From a virus, in the IMG/VR virus record IMGVR_UViG_3300034190_000720, positions 1 through 26,385 of that record: a stretch of 26,385 nt of DNA. The stretch is one strand, 5' to 3'. The position numbers and the translations under genes are program-made. The stretch's first letter is position 1. Each line of letters starts with the position of its first letter. Below are positions 7,060-17,108 of this stretch, in pieces. The notes beneath the pieces are model-generated. The model did no database searches. It was not told where the DNA came from and worked only from the letters and a program-made list of their open reading frames with translations.

Positions 7060-10000
7060 TTATAATTCTTCAGCTTCTTCCCAATATTCCATAAATTCAT
7101 TAAAACCTTGACCTGATTCATATTCTTTAGCAAAATCTAAAGTAGTCCATTTATCACGCATTTCTTTAAATCGTTCTTTAACACTAGCTTGTTCAGTCTG
7201 ACCATAAGAAGCTTGAAATCCAGGATGTGTTTCAATTAAAGCAAGTCTAAAAGCTTTAATGTGATACTCAGCTTCTGCGGGACTCATTTGTCTATTCTTT
7301 ACTAATTGTTGTGTTTGTGTTTTAAACTTGTCATATTTAAACCAAGCTACAGTATCGTTAGCAGCTCTTAAAAAAACTTCTGGATTAACAGTAGCTTGAG
7401 CTATCATATCAGAATATGTTCTTTCATTTTCAGGATTTTCTGTATTTAAATAATGATATGTTATAGGTAATTGATTTATTTCATCTATATGTTTATCTTT
7501 CCAAACTTTTAATTCTTGGTCAAAAACTATAGCAAATGGTGCTTTATTTTTACTACTTGTAAGAATATATCCATGGTCTAAACCAATTGTGTTTGCAAAT
7601 TCTTCAGCTGCAGCTCTATGGTCTCCATAATGTTCTTGAACTAAATCATCGTAATGTTGTGCTAATACTGCAGTAGCCCACCATTTACCAGATTTATCTT
7701 GTACAGCACTTCTTATTACAGGTCCTGTTGGTACTGGTGTTCCTGTAAATTGAAATAAACTTCTTACTAAACTAAACCATCTAGCTTCGTGTGCAGAATA
7801 CATCATTAAAGCTCTATCTAATACTTCGTTAGATAATTCACCTTCTTCATACTTATAAGGCATATTTCCATTTTTTTGATGCCATTCAAGCATTTCTTTT
7901 TGAGATGCTACTTTTCTTACGCCATCCCAATTAGGTAGAAGTTTTTTTATGTACTTATCTAATTTACCGTTTTCTAAATAGATAATATCACTATTAGATA
8001 TTTTTGCATCTTCCCAAAATTTAATAGTAGTTTCAGCTCTTAATGAGTTCATCTTGTTACTCATATCCCATTCTATAAAATTGTTATCTGAATCAACATA
8101 CGTATCACTAAATTTTTCAACAAATATTTGTGCTATATCTAAAGGAGTACCTGCAACTCTTGCCCATTTAAGCCAAGGTATATTTCCTATAGTATTTAAT
8201 GCTTCAGCCATTGAATCTGGTGGAGGGAAAGCTCCAAAAAATTCATCTTGAAACTCTTGGTCAAAACCAACCATTTGTCCAAACTTACTGTCAAATAACA
8301 TATTTTGTGCATATTGAACTAAAGGACTACCAGATGGAAATCCCTGTGTACTTACCATGTTTACACCACCAGCAAAACCTACTAAATTTTGTCTCATTCT
8401 ACCGTCTGTTCCAAAAGCCATATCCATATGCATTGGTTGAGCAGGATAAACAAATACAGTTTCACCTGTTAATGGGTCTTCTTGCCATCTACCTTGACCG
8501 TAATAAGTATTATTACCACCCCATGATTGCAAAGCATTTTGTGCAGCGTCTGCTCCTCTAATAGTATATGGATTAGCTGCAACAGCTTTAGACCACCTTT
8601 TACCCATTTCAATAAATACTTCTGGGAAAGGAATTATATTTCTAGTAACTTCTGATATTCTGTGTTTATTTTTTGTATCATACAAAACAGCTTTCATTTG
8701 TTGTACAGCATAAGAGTTAGCTAGATTACTCCAACTTTCATAATTATTTATACTTCCAGATTTACCTAGACCTATTGTTCCATTTAATTCATCTATAATA
8801 TAACTAGGTACTTTTGCTTTAATTGCTTCATCTAAAAATTTCTTTTGTAACTTAGGTGTAAATTTATCAAAGTGTGCTCCTATTTTTATCCATCTATATT
8901 GTTTGAAAATAGGACTACGGTTTAATCTTCCAGTTGGTGACTGTAATAAAAACTCAAACCAATTACCATGAACATCACTCATTGTATCAACTAATTTTTG
9001 TATTTTTTCTTGAGCAGGTGCTGATGGAACTACTACATCTCCAAAATTATAAACGAACTCATTAGCATCATCTTTTTTATTTACATAAGTTAAAATAGAT
9101 TCTTTTAATTCTTTTTGGTTTTTAACAGTATATTTTTCATACGGATTATCTGAATCCCATTTAGCAGCTAATTTAATATCTTTTCCATTAGCATCTTTAT
9201 ATTTACCATAAGCTATACCTTCTCTTAATTCTTTTGAACCCGTAAAAGTATGAGATACGTCATGTGAATATTCTGCACCATTAACACCTGCTTCTATTCT
9301 TGAATAATGTATACCTTCTGTCATTTTCATTCCAGTACGCATACGTATTTCATTTTCACGAGCAAACAAATAACGTAACCAATTTTCTTGAAGACGAATA
9401 CTATTGTCTTTATTTGATACATATTTAGGTCCTGTAAGGTTTATTAATCTTTCACGTAATTTAATAGCTTCAGCAGTTTTTGACCATTTAATTATGTCAT
9501 CAGGATTACCATTTTCCATTTTTGCTAATGCTCTTGAAATAGGGTCATTATGTAATTTTAAAAATTGAAATAAATATCCATCTACAGCCCAAGGATTATC
9601 TGCAGTTACTGTTTTATAATCAATCATTTTTTTATTAATAGATGCTTGTTTAAAACCAGAGTATGCAAGTTGTGCATTTATAGCTTCATGAAAATACTGT
9701 GACTGTGTTACTTCATTTATATCTTCACCAGAGTCAATAAGTTTTTTAGCTAACAATGATATTGGATTGTATTTAGCACCTTTAGGAACATAACCATAAG
9801 AAAACAACCAAGCAAAATATTTATCTGGTCTATCAAACATTCCAAACAATTGAGGAAATACTGAAAAGAATAACTGTTCTTCTAAGATAACACGTAATGT
9901 AAGTGCTGGTTTAGCTATTAACCAAGGTTTTAACAAATCATTCATATAAAAATTTGCTACTGTATCTATTGTTCCACCTTTAGGATTAGCAGTAGGTATT

Positions 10001-12747
10001 TTTAATCCTTTATTTTTAGCTAAACTTTTAGCAAATGCTGCTGTTTTATCCCAAAATGCTGCATCTTCTAAGTCTGGGATAACATCAAACATATCAGACA
10101 ATACTCTGTTTAAAGCTCTATTGTTTGTTAAAGGAGCTCCTTGTTGAGCAGTCTCTGATATTTTTGTAACTGATGGAATAAAAGTAGTATCACCAGTAAG
10201 TTCATCTACAAAACGTGGTGTCCATTGGTCATGCATCATATTACCTTCAGGACTTGTTAAGTAATTAGTCATTTGTAAACTTGAATTTCTTTCTTTTCTA
10301 ATATAATCTCTTAACCATTTAGCTTTACCCAATCCTTTTCTTTGAGCTACCATAAGAATATCTGTATCAAATAATTCATGTGCAAATTCATCAATGTTAG
10401 TAACAGTATGTTTCATTTCTGTAAATTTAGTTAACATATGGTCAGCCATTTTGGTACTGTAACCAGTGTTTAATAAATGATTTACTAAAGTTCTATAAGC
10501 ATCTTTTCTATTACTATATGACAATGTACTTTGTGGTTGTATAGAAAAAGCTTTTTTAAATCTTGGACTCATACCTGCAGTTAACTCAGAATAAAATCCA
10601 AGTCCTCTTTGAGTACTTAATTCTCCTGTTGCTTCAAACAATTCAAAATCTGCTTTAGATACATATTCCATATCAGTTTTAGGTTTTAATCTAACGTTAT
10701 TAATCATATCTGCAGAAAATCTTTTACCTGCTCTATATGTTTCATCTATTGCACGAATTGTTTTATTAATACCTCTTCCTGCTATTGAGCCTAAAGTAGC
10801 TTGAGCAGTTTTATTTCTTAAATTAGCACTTAACCAACGTCTTCCTTTAGGCAAACTATCTAATTGAAATGCCATATCCATTCCAGGCATTTGAACTCCA
10901 TCACCATACATTCTTTTAAACACTTTTAACATAGATTCTTTATTGTCAATATTGGCCATCATTACTTGTATTTGTTCTGGAAAATCTCTAGTCCAAGGGT
11001 TTTGATTTAATTCGATTAAAGATTTATTTTTAACAAGAGCATCTATCTGCCCAGCATCATCTAACATAGTTGTAATATCATCTGCTGTTTTTGAAAATGC
11101 TCTAGGTACCCATCCACCTATTAATCCCCACTCTTTTTTTAATCTACCAGTTTGTTTACGTGCGTCTTTTAAACTTTTAGCTAAAGGTTTTAAAAGTTTA
11201 GTGCTACCATAATCATCAAAAGTTTCTATAAATTCATCTGCGTTTTTTAATTTTTGTCCTGTTATAGGATTTTGTTTATTAGTTTTAATCCAATCGTTAA
11301 TCATTTGTTTCTTTTTAATTGGACTCCATAATTCATTATCTGCATATTGTGCAAGTCTATTAGGAGATTTACTAAGTTTTTGTAGTTTTTGTATACCTTT
11401 AATTGTTTTAAAGAATCCAACTTCAGTCATAAGTCTTAAAGTACCGTCAATCATTCCTGAAGTATTTTTGTAAGCTTGTGAACCTACTTCAAACTTAAGA
11501 CCTGCAGAATATCTTCCATGTGAATATGGCACTTTAGTACCCATTTGTTCATTAATATTCCATACTCTATTTTTTGTATATTCCTCTGCAAGTTCAGGTG
11601 TTTGTATAAATCTTCTACCTGCAAACAATTCTATTTCATTTGGTTTTTGTATTGATTGGTAATTAATATCTCCATTTAAATTAGGTTTAATTATTTGTTT
11701 ACCTTTTTTATTATAAAACCATTCAACATATTCAGCTTTAGTCATTTCACCAGATGTAACTAAATCATGAAACAAAGGGTCATCTTCAGCTTTTACTGAC
11801 ACTACAGAAATATAATTTTTAGTATTTATGTTTACAGGTTTTCCTCTTCTAACTTGATTTATCATTTCTAATACATAAGGTGAACCACCTCTTTCTGCAC
11901 CTTCTTGCCAAGCTTTAATCCAACCTTTTGTTTCTTCTAGCCAATTTTCTTTTTGTCCAAAATCAGATTGATTAACTATATAGCTACCTTCAAAATCAAT
12001 AGGAACAAATTCTTTTGCATAATCTAAAGTTTTACCTTCTTCAATAAATCTATCTAATGCATTCATTTGTTGAGCATATGCAAATACACGTCCAGCAAAT
12101 TGTGGTTTATTATCAGGCAATAAAAACTGTCCACCTGGTACCGCAAGTAATCCTTTTTGCATCCAGTTTAAATCTTGAGTATTTCCTTCGTTTAGAAGTT
12201 CAAACTTATTTGTTTCTTTATTATATTTAATTGTGTCGTTTTCATATTTACCAATAAAATGTGGAGAGTATTTAACTAATGTGTCACCTAAACCTTCAAA
12301 CAAAGCCATTGTCCATAACGAAGCAGTTCTAATAGGAGTAAGAATAGTTCTAACATCTCTCCTTCTTTCTTTCCACATTTGCTCTGGGTCATTTTCTTTA
12401 CCACCTACAGTATTAAAATAATTTTGTCCCCAATCAATATCTGGACCATGTCCATAAAGACGTCTATTTTCTTGTACATTAATATAATTATTTGCTTGAA
12501 CAGCCATCATTGTATTTTGATATCTCTCAGCCATATCTTGAAATGCTTTAGAATCTATAGGTATATTAGTTTGTTGAGCCATAGGAATTATTACTTCAGG
12601 AGGAAGAATTGCATATCTTTCTGATATTGCAGTAAACCTAGTTTCAAATTGTGGATTAATGTCTAAAAAATGTATAGCTTGTTGTTGTCTTTGACGTTCT
12701 CTAACGCCTTGAACAGCTACATCTTTGGCAGCAAATGCTTCAAACAT
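7060..12747 (-). CDS. Giant (1895 aa) internal virion / ejection-type protein
   Basis: One uninterrupted frame with no recognisable enzyme motif: no lysozyme/transglycosylase signature, Walker box or RNA-polymerase motif was found by eye. It is rich in helices and Trp/Tyr/Phe. Notable segments are RTILTPIRTASLWTMALFEG near residue 140, a hydrophobic stretch near 930-980 (LLKPWLIAKPALTLRVILEE, then LFFSVFPQLFGMF), and IIPFPEVFIEMGKRWSKAV near 1380. An F-P-F/E...RW-type segment of this kind occurs in large internal proteins of other phages. The size and the place after portal and small head genes fit a protein stored in the capsid and ejected with DNA. It starts at ATG 12747, overlapping the preceding TAA (TAATG). 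Confidence 0.65.
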   Translation of the reverse strand: MFEAFAAKDVAVQGVRERQRQQQAIHFLDINPQFETRFTAISERYAILPPEVIIPMAQQTNIPIDSKAFQDMAERYQNTMMAVQANNYINVQENRRLYGHGPDIDWGQNYFNTVGGKENDPEQMWKERRRDVRTILTPIRTASLWTMALFEGLGDTLVKYSPHFIGKYENDTIKYNKETNKFELLNEGNTQDLNWMQKGLLAVPGGQFLLPDNKPQFAGRVFAYAQQMNALDRFIEEGKTLDYAKEFVPIDFEGSYIVNQSDFGQKENWLEETKGWIKAWQEGAERGGSPYVLEMINQVRRGKPVNINTKNYISVVSVKAEDDPLFHDLVTSGEMTKAEYVEWFYNKKGKQIIKPNLNGDINYQSIQKPNEIELFAGRRFIQTPELAEEYTKNRVWNINEQMGTKVPYSHGRYSAGLKFEVGSQAYKNTSGMIDGTLRLMTEVGFFKTIKGIQKLQKLSKSPNRLAQYADNELWSPIKKKQMINDWIKTNKQNPITGQKLKNADEFIETFDDYGSTKLLKPLAKSLKDARKQTGRLKKEWGLIGGWVPRAFSKTADDITTMLDDAGQIDALVKNKSLIELNQNPWTRDFPEQIQVMMANIDNKESMLKVFKRMYGDGVQMPGMDMAFQLDSLPKGRRWLSANLRNKTAQATLGSIAGRGINKTIRAIDETYRAGKRFSADMINNVRLKPKTDMEYVSKADFELFEATGELSTQRGLGFYSELTAGMSPRFKKAFSIQPQSTLSYSNRKDAYRTLVNHLLNTGYSTKMADHMLTKFTEMKHTVTNIDEFAHELFDTDILMVAQRKGLGKAKWLRDYIRKERNSSLQMTNYLTSPEGNMMHDQWTPRFVDELTGDTTFIPSVTKISETAQQGAPLTNNRALNRVLSDMFDVIPDLEDAAFWDKTAAFAKSLAKNKGLKIPTANPKGGTIDTVANFYMNDLLKPWLIAKPALTLRVILEEQLFFSVFPQLFGMFDRPDKYFAWLFSYGYVPKGAKYNPISLLAKKLIDSGEDINEVTQSQYFHEAINAQLAYSGFKQASINKKMIDYKTVTADNPWAVDGYLFQFLKLHNDPISRALAKMENGNPDDIIKWSKTAEAIKLRERLINLTGPKYVSNKDNSIRLQENWLRYLFARENEIRMRTGMKMTEGIHYSRIEAGVNGAEYSHDVSHTFTGSKELREGIAYGKYKDANGKDIKLAAKWDSDNPYEKYTVKNQKELKESILTYVNKKDDANEFVYNFGDVVVPSAPAQEKIQKLVDTMSDVHGNWFEFLLQSPTGRLNRSPIFKQYRWIKIGAHFDKFTPKLQKKFLDEAIKAKVPSYIIDELNGTIGLGKSGSINNYESWSNLANSYAVQQMKAVLYDTKNKHRISEVTRNIIPFPEVFIEMGKRWSKAVAANPYTIRGADAAQNALQSWGGNNTYYGQGRWQEDPLTGETVFVYPAQPMHMDMAFGTDGRMRQNLVGFAGGVNMVSTQGFPSGSPLVQYAQNMLFDSKFGQMVGFDQEFQDEFFGAFPPPDSMAEALNTIGNIPWLKWARVAGTPLDIAQIFVEKFSDTYVDSDNNFIEWDMSNKMNSLRAETTIKFWEDAKISNSDIIYLENGKLDKYIKKLLPNWDGVRKVASQKEMLEWHQKNGNMPYKYEEGELSNEVLDRALMMYSAHEARWFSLVRSLFQFTGTPVPTGPVIRSAVQDKSGKWWATAVLAQHYDDLVQEHYGDHRAAAEEFANTIGLDHGYILTSSKNKAPFAIVFDQELKVWKDKHIDEINQLPITYHYLNTENPENERTYSDMIAQATVNPEVFLRAANDTVAWFKYDKFKTQTQQLVKNRQMSPAEAEYHIKAFRLALIETHPGFQASYGQTEQASVKERFKEMRDKWTTLDFAKEYESGQGFNEFMEYWEEAEEL

Positions 12748-13190
12748 TATCTTGGATAATATTTCTGAGTTTCTCTAGTACTCTTTAATTGTTGTAATAT
12801 TAAGTTATTAGGATTTCTTAAAGACATTTCATCTAATAAAACATCTACATCATCTTGAACCATTTCATCTACAAGTCCATCACTATTAAAATCTAAAATT
12901 CCACCAGCTGTATCTGATTGCATTGGTCTTTCTGTAGGACCGAATAATGTATTTTGTATTGAATTAGTATTACTATTTACAGGAATAGGTTTTACAGCAG
13001 GTAAACCTCCTACTGATTGCTGTGCTTCCATAAATGCTTTATTTTCACCGTAAGCGGCATTAGGAAGCCTTCTAAGAGGTTGTTTCTTATTTCCTGGTCC
13101 TCCGTCCGTTCTGTTTCTATTTGGTGTAGCTACAGGTGCAGGATTAGCAGGTTGTCTATATCCACCTCTTCCTGGTCTATTTTTACTCAT
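12747..13190 (-). CDS. Small Pro/Arg/Asn-rich virion protein (147 aa)
   Basis: The first ~45 residues are basic and low-complexity (SKNRPGRGGYRQPANPAPV, then NRNRTDGGPGNKK), likely disordered and able to bind nucleic acid. The C-terminal ~50 residues are acidic and contain DFNSDGLVDEMV, a dockerin/EF-hand-like D-x-N-x-D-G-x-V-D loop that could bind calcium. It begins inside the end of the previous gene (ATGAGTAA) without its own ribosome binding site and ends overlapping the start of the giant gene. Coupled translation with both is likely. A head-completion or internal-protein role is a guess. Family not recognised. Confidence 0.6.
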   Translation of the reverse strand: MSKNRPGRGGYRQPANPAPVATPNRNRTDGGPGNKKQPLRRLPNAAYGENKAFMEAQQSVGGLPAVKPIPVNSNTNSIQNTLFGPTERPMQSDTAGGILDFNSDGLVDEMVQDDVDVLLDEMSLRNPNNLILQQLKSTRETQKYYPR

Positions 13191-13377
13191 TATAAAAATC
13201 TCTTGTAACTACAATAAATATTCCTGGTATTGGTTGTACAATATCCATAACATCTTTGTCTGTTAATTCCATTTCTTTTATTTCACCATATTCTTGATGT
13301 ACTAAATCCCAAAATTCAATATCAAAATAATCTTGCATATTTCTATATCCCGAACGCTTGAGCCATTCCTGGTACAT
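13183..13377 (-). CDS. Small protein (64 aa) after the portal gene
   Basis: Start chosen at ATG 13377 because GGAGG lies five bases before it (13383-13387). A longer GTG start at 13389 would put this site inside the coding region. The 64-residue product (MYQEWLKRSGYRNMQDYF..., ending TRDFYNE) is acidic with a hydrophobic IPGIFIVV segment near the C-terminus. It overlaps the portal gene by 35 bases and the next gene by eight. It could be a head-tail connector accessory protein, but no family is recognised. Confidence 0.6.
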   Translation of the reverse strand: MYQEWLKRSGYRNMQDYFDIEFWDLVHQEYGEIKEMELTDKDVMDIVQPIPGIFIVVTRDFYNE

Positions 13378-15130
13378 TTTGTCCTCCACCCATTAGTTGT
13401 TGTTGTTGCATTTGTTGCTGAATCATCATTTCTTCTTCAGGTGACATCTGCGGTTCTTGAGGAGTATAAAACTGCTTCATAATATCTGTAATAGCAGAAG
13501 GATACTCATAAATAGCTATAGCAGCCATTGTAGCTGCAGGGTCACCTTGTGCAGACCTAGCTAAAATACTATCAAACAATACTTGTTCAGCTTTGTTTTT
13601 ACGTATACGTTCTTGTACTTTAGCTATATTTTCTAAACCATCAATGTTATCTTGTAATGTTTCTACATCTATAACACCTGCTTGTAACAATTGCAAACCA
13701 GTCACAATTTTTTGTGGTTCATCAAATCCAGCCATAACACCATAGATACGTCTAGTTCTAAAGTCTCCACCTATATCTTGTAATGCATGGTAGTTTTCAC
13801 TAAAAGCAGCACCGTTAATAAAACCTGCCATAGGTTTTTTAATTACTCCAGTAGTGTAAGATAATACAACATCCATTTCTAGACGTTTTTCATCCATTTG
13901 AACTATTGCATGTTTAATAACATCCCTGTATTCAGATATCATTAATGACATTGTGCTATTTAATTCTGATAACCCAGCACCAGTAACAAAAGAGTTAGGT
14001 GACTGTGAGTCATCAGTAACTGGATAACCACCTACCATACGTAATTGTCTTTCCAATCTATCGATTTGTTGGAACAATTGATACGGCATATTGTTCATTG
14101 GTTTAGAAACTTGTGTACCAGGAGCGAGATAGTTTACCGCAAATCTACCTTTTCTGTATTGTCCGGATTCTATCTCTCCTGATATGTTTGTTTCTGTAAA
14201 CACAGAATCTTCCATCGCAATTGCAGACATTATGTTAATTTTTGCCATCATTGCCATTAGTCCTATTACGTGGTCATATTGACCTTTAAGTTGGTCAAAA
14301 GAAACTTTCTTCATAAATACAAATGGAGGTGTAGATAATACGTTTGGTATAAAATCTAAAATCATATTTCGTTCTGGGAACACTACATAAGTACCACCTT
14401 GGTCATAGTATTCAACAATCCTTACACCAGAGTATGTATTATCTTCCCACGCTTGTTCTCTATTGTTTTCATATGATAAGAAAGGTGAAGCATTATCAGT
14501 TTGTGCATCTTCAGCATCTTCGTCTTGTTTTAATATTTCTTTTGCAAATTCAGGATATATCTGTGCAAGTTTATATCTAGGTACACGTCTAACTACAGCC
14601 ATTTCTCTTGGTTGTTGGTCAGGACCAAAGTTTCCTGGGAATGTATCATAAGGGTCTCTTAGTTCAGCACTAGGATACAAATGACCATTTTTATCTAACT
14701 TGCTAGTAATTACCCAAGCACAGAAACCATAACCAGGTAACCACCTAGCAGCTTGTTGTAATTGGTTAAGTAAATTTTGTTTTTCGTCATAGCTAGTAAC
14801 AATACGTTCTAGCTTATCTGCTCTTGCTTTACTACGCATAGAGTCATTATCATTAGGTACATCTACTCTAACTTGAGGTATTCCTGAAATTTTTTGTGCT
14901 AGTCGGTCAATACCAGACTGAAGCATATTAGGAGCTGGTAATAAATCAGCATCAGATGTTTCCATTGTATCGCCTAATAAAGCTTTGATACCATCTGCAC
15001 CACCATTAAGAATAGATTTAATTCTAGCTTTTTGAATTTGTCTTTCTTGTACTAATTTACCCGAAGTTAATTCAGCAGCATTTTTAATAATTTCTTGATA
15101 GGTTTTTGCTCCAATGTTCTCTATCCCCAT
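13343..15130 (-). CDS. Portal protein
   Basis: A 595-residue protein directly after the large terminase, overlapping it by ten bases, with the length and organisation of phage portal proteins. These form the dodecameric DNA gate at one capsid vertex. The N-terminal half contains the usual mixed region with PNMLQSGIDRLAQKISG, QLQQAARWLPGYGFCAWVI and the AELRDPYDTFPG segment. A long helical middle follows (FQQIDRLERQLRMVGGYPV; SELNSTMSLMISEYRDV). The last ~40 residues are a Gln/Met-rich tail (QQQMQQQQLMGGG). Gene order terminase-portal and these segments support the call. No structure-level confirmation is possible here. Confidence 0.85.
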   Translation of the reverse strand: MGIENIGAKTYQEIIKNAAELTSGKLVQERQIQKARIKSILNGGADGIKALLGDTMETSDADLLPAPNMLQSGIDRLAQKISGIPQVRVDVPNDNDSMRSKARADKLERIVTSYDEKQNLLNQLQQAARWLPGYGFCAWVITSKLDKNGHLYPSAELRDPYDTFPGNFGPDQQPREMAVVRRVPRYKLAQIYPEFAKEILKQDEDAEDAQTDNASPFLSYENNREQAWEDNTYSGVRIVEYYDQGGTYVVFPERNMILDFIPNVLSTPPFVFMKKVSFDQLKGQYDHVIGLMAMMAKINIMSAIAMEDSVFTETNISGEIESGQYRKGRFAVNYLAPGTQVSKPMNNMPYQLFQQIDRLERQLRMVGGYPVTDDSQSPNSFVTGAGLSELNSTMSLMISEYRDVIKHAIVQMDEKRLEMDVVLSYTTGVIKKPMAGFINGAAFSENYHALQDIGGDFRTRRIYGVMAGFDEPQKIVTGLQLLQAGVIDVETLQDNIDGLENIAKVQERIRKNKAEQVLFDSILARSAQGDPAATMAAIAIYEYPSAITDIMKQFYTPQEPQMSPEEEMMIQQQMQQQQLMGGGQNVPGMAQAFGI

Positions 15131-17049
15131 GGTGCTTCGTTTGCCTCCGTCATTTTGTAATCTCCATAACTAGGTTTATAATCTAAACCAATATCAGCCG
15201 AATGCTCTTTTTGCATACGCCTATATACTTTCATTGGAAACCAACTTGCCATAACTATATCAGTTTTTTCCTTGTTTCGTTTAGAAACGGGTTTCCCATC
15301 AAAGTATAACAGTTGTTGCCTGTATTGCTGTATCTTTGCATTAGATTCTCCATCACCTGTAGGTAGATGTATTTTCTTATTTTCAAACAAATCAGCCATG
15401 GCTCCAACACCATACAAAGGGTCATGTTTATTTTTACCTGTCATATGTCCTTGTACTTGTATACCTGTACGTAATGTAAATTCTTTTATTTGTGAATCTT
15501 GTCTAATAGCAGTTTGAAAACCATTCTCTTCTACTATCCAATGTCTACAATCAAATCTATGTAACCAATCAGACATTTGGTCTAACGCAGCTCTAATACC
15601 ACCACCACGTCTATTTTCTAAATCAACTAAATACAACTCACCTCTGTATAAATCTATACCCCACAATACACTTGCTTGATAACCACTTGATGCAGGGTCT
15701 AACCCAGCTACAAGATGTAAGTTTTTATATACTTGACCTAAAACTAAATCTGGTCTAAAACATTGGTCAATCATATTCATAGTAAAGATTTGTGTACCTT
15801 CTACATATGCTTGGTTGTAGTAAACCATTTCAAATGTTTGTCTACCACCTGTTGATTCAGCAGAGTGTAACCTAGACATTAACCATTTGAATGTTCTTTT
15901 ATTTGGCCATAACATACAACTAATATGTTCGTCTTCTAAATGTTCTGGTTTATCACAATCTATAGCATGTGCTGTTTCAACTATACTTGTAAAGTTATCT
16001 GATTCAAGTAAGTGATTATATAAATCATCAGGGTGCTGTCTTGAACCAATAACAACTACAGCAGTATGTTCCTCTTTACGACTTGATAATGTTGTAGTCC
16101 ACCATTGTCTTGTGCTTTCTCTTGCACCAGGTTGCATTGTAGTTTGATGGTCCTCAATGTCATCAGCAATAATAATATCACAGTCACGTGATAAAATTTT
16201 TCCACCTTTACCTACAGCAACCATTGTAGGTGATTTAATACCTGCTACTGTTCTTGTCCCTACAGTAAATTGATTCTGTGACCAGTTTTTACCTGACCTA
16301 TTATCTGGTTTAAAATTTGTACCAGGCATACAAAAATCTTCTCTTAACTCTTCATTAGTATCTAATACATCAAGTACAGCAGATAATGCGTTCTTAGCAA
16401 TGTCTTCGTTCCCACCTACCCACATAATACGTACGTTGGGGTTTTTGCATATTTGATATACAGCAAAGTGTATTAATAATTCAGTCTTTCCATGTCGTGG
16501 GGGTGACAGTATTAATAGTTCCTTACCGTTTTTTATACTATCAATAATGTTATTAATCCAGTTAGTGTGAAAAGGAGCGGTTTCGTATTTCTTTCCTAGC
16601 TCTGTTCTAAAATAGCGTTGTCGGAAGTCAGAAAAATTTTCTAGTGCAGCTTTCGCTTCTTTAGATAGTTCCCAATCTTCTGCAGCTATTTCGTTTTTAG
16701 TATCAATCTTGAAGGCAGCAAGCATGCGACTGACAGTAGCAGAAGTGCAACCAAGGAGGGAAGCTGCTTTAGCTACCGTCATGTCGCCCGTTGCAACTGT
16801 TTCAGCTATACCTTCGCTTACGAAAGCTCGGTAATACTGTCCTCTTCTAACTGAGGCGTAGTCGCCCTCGTCAGACTTACGTTCTATATTAATAGGTTTT
16901 ACGTCATCCTGCTTGTTATATATATTATCTCTAGCAAATTGTCTTTTTTGGCATGTAGGAGAACAAAACTTACGTTGTTTGCCTTTGAGTTTCTTTCTAC
17001 AGCCCTCTGCAATACAGATTACATTATTGGTAGTATCTACCATATTCAC
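15121..17049 (-). CDS. terL: Terminase large subunit with N-terminal zinc finger and helix-turn-helix
   Basis: This is the DNA-packaging motor. The ATPase domain shows Walker A SPPRHGKT (182-189) and Walker B DIIIADD (291-297). The RNase H-like nuclease domain shows AGLDPASSG (Asp 451), VEENG (Glu 507/508) and TDIVMASW (Asp 597). Ahead of these are a Cys4 motif (Cys12, 17, 29, 33) and a helix-turn-helix-like stretch (~89-113, DMTVAKAASLLG then SATVSRML). Such N-terminal DNA-binding modules are unusual in length and may cover part of the small subunit's job. The start is GTG 17049; ATG 17043, two codons on, is equally plausible since neither has a strong ribosome binding site. A good promoter lies 30-60 bases upstream. 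Confidence 0.93.
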   Translation of the reverse strand: MNMVDTTNNVICIAEGCRKKLKGKQRKFCSPTCQKRQFARDNIYNKQDDVKPINIERKSDEGDYASVRRGQYYRAFVSEGIAETVATGDMTVAKAASLLGCTSATVSRMLAAFKIDTKNEIAAEDWELSKEAKAALENFSDFRQRYFRTELGKKYETAPFHTNWINNIIDSIKNGKELLILSPPRHGKTELLIHFAVYQICKNPNVRIMWVGGNEDIAKNALSAVLDVLDTNEELREDFCMPGTNFKPDNRSGKNWSQNQFTVGTRTVAGIKSPTMVAVGKGGKILSRDCDIIIADDIEDHQTTMQPGARESTRQWWTTTLSSRKEEHTAVVVIGSRQHPDDLYNHLLESDNFTSIVETAHAIDCDKPEHLEDEHISCMLWPNKRTFKWLMSRLHSAESTGGRQTFEMVYYNQAYVEGTQIFTMNMIDQCFRPDLVLGQVYKNLHLVAGLDPASSGYQASVLWGIDLYRGELYLVDLENRRGGGIRAALDQMSDWLHRFDCRHWIVEENGFQTAIRQDSQIKEFTLRTGIQVQGHMTGKNKHDPLYGVGAMADLFENKKIHLPTGDGESNAKIQQYRQQLLYFDGKPVSKRNKEKTDIVMASWFPMKVYRRMQKEHSADIGLDYKPSYGDYKMTEANEAPWG

Positions 17050-17079
17050 TATCTTTCGTTAGATGTTTGTATAGTGAGA

Positions 17080-17108
17080 ATTATATGCTATAGTCAAGTT
17101 AATTACAA
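17080..17108 (-). promoter_or_regulatory. Late operon promoter
   Basis: On the minus strand there is TTGTAA (17103-17108), a 17-base spacer and a perfect TATAAT (17080-17085). Transcription would start near 17073, giving a leader of about 24-30 bases before the terminase start. The same TTGTAA/TATAAT pair recurs at 24383-24410. Confidence 0.7.

Noticed and set aside
6835-7062. Reassignment of TAA to a sense codon, suggested by the frame continuing past the giant protein's stop
   Set aside because: TAA ends many other genes here at tight TAATG junctions and before proper terminators, so it is a normal stop codon in this genome.
8054-8561. Open frames on the plus strand inside the giant gene (65 and 120 codons)
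   Set aside because: No ribosome binding sites, no recognisable protein features, and complete overlap with a clearly coding frame on the other strand.
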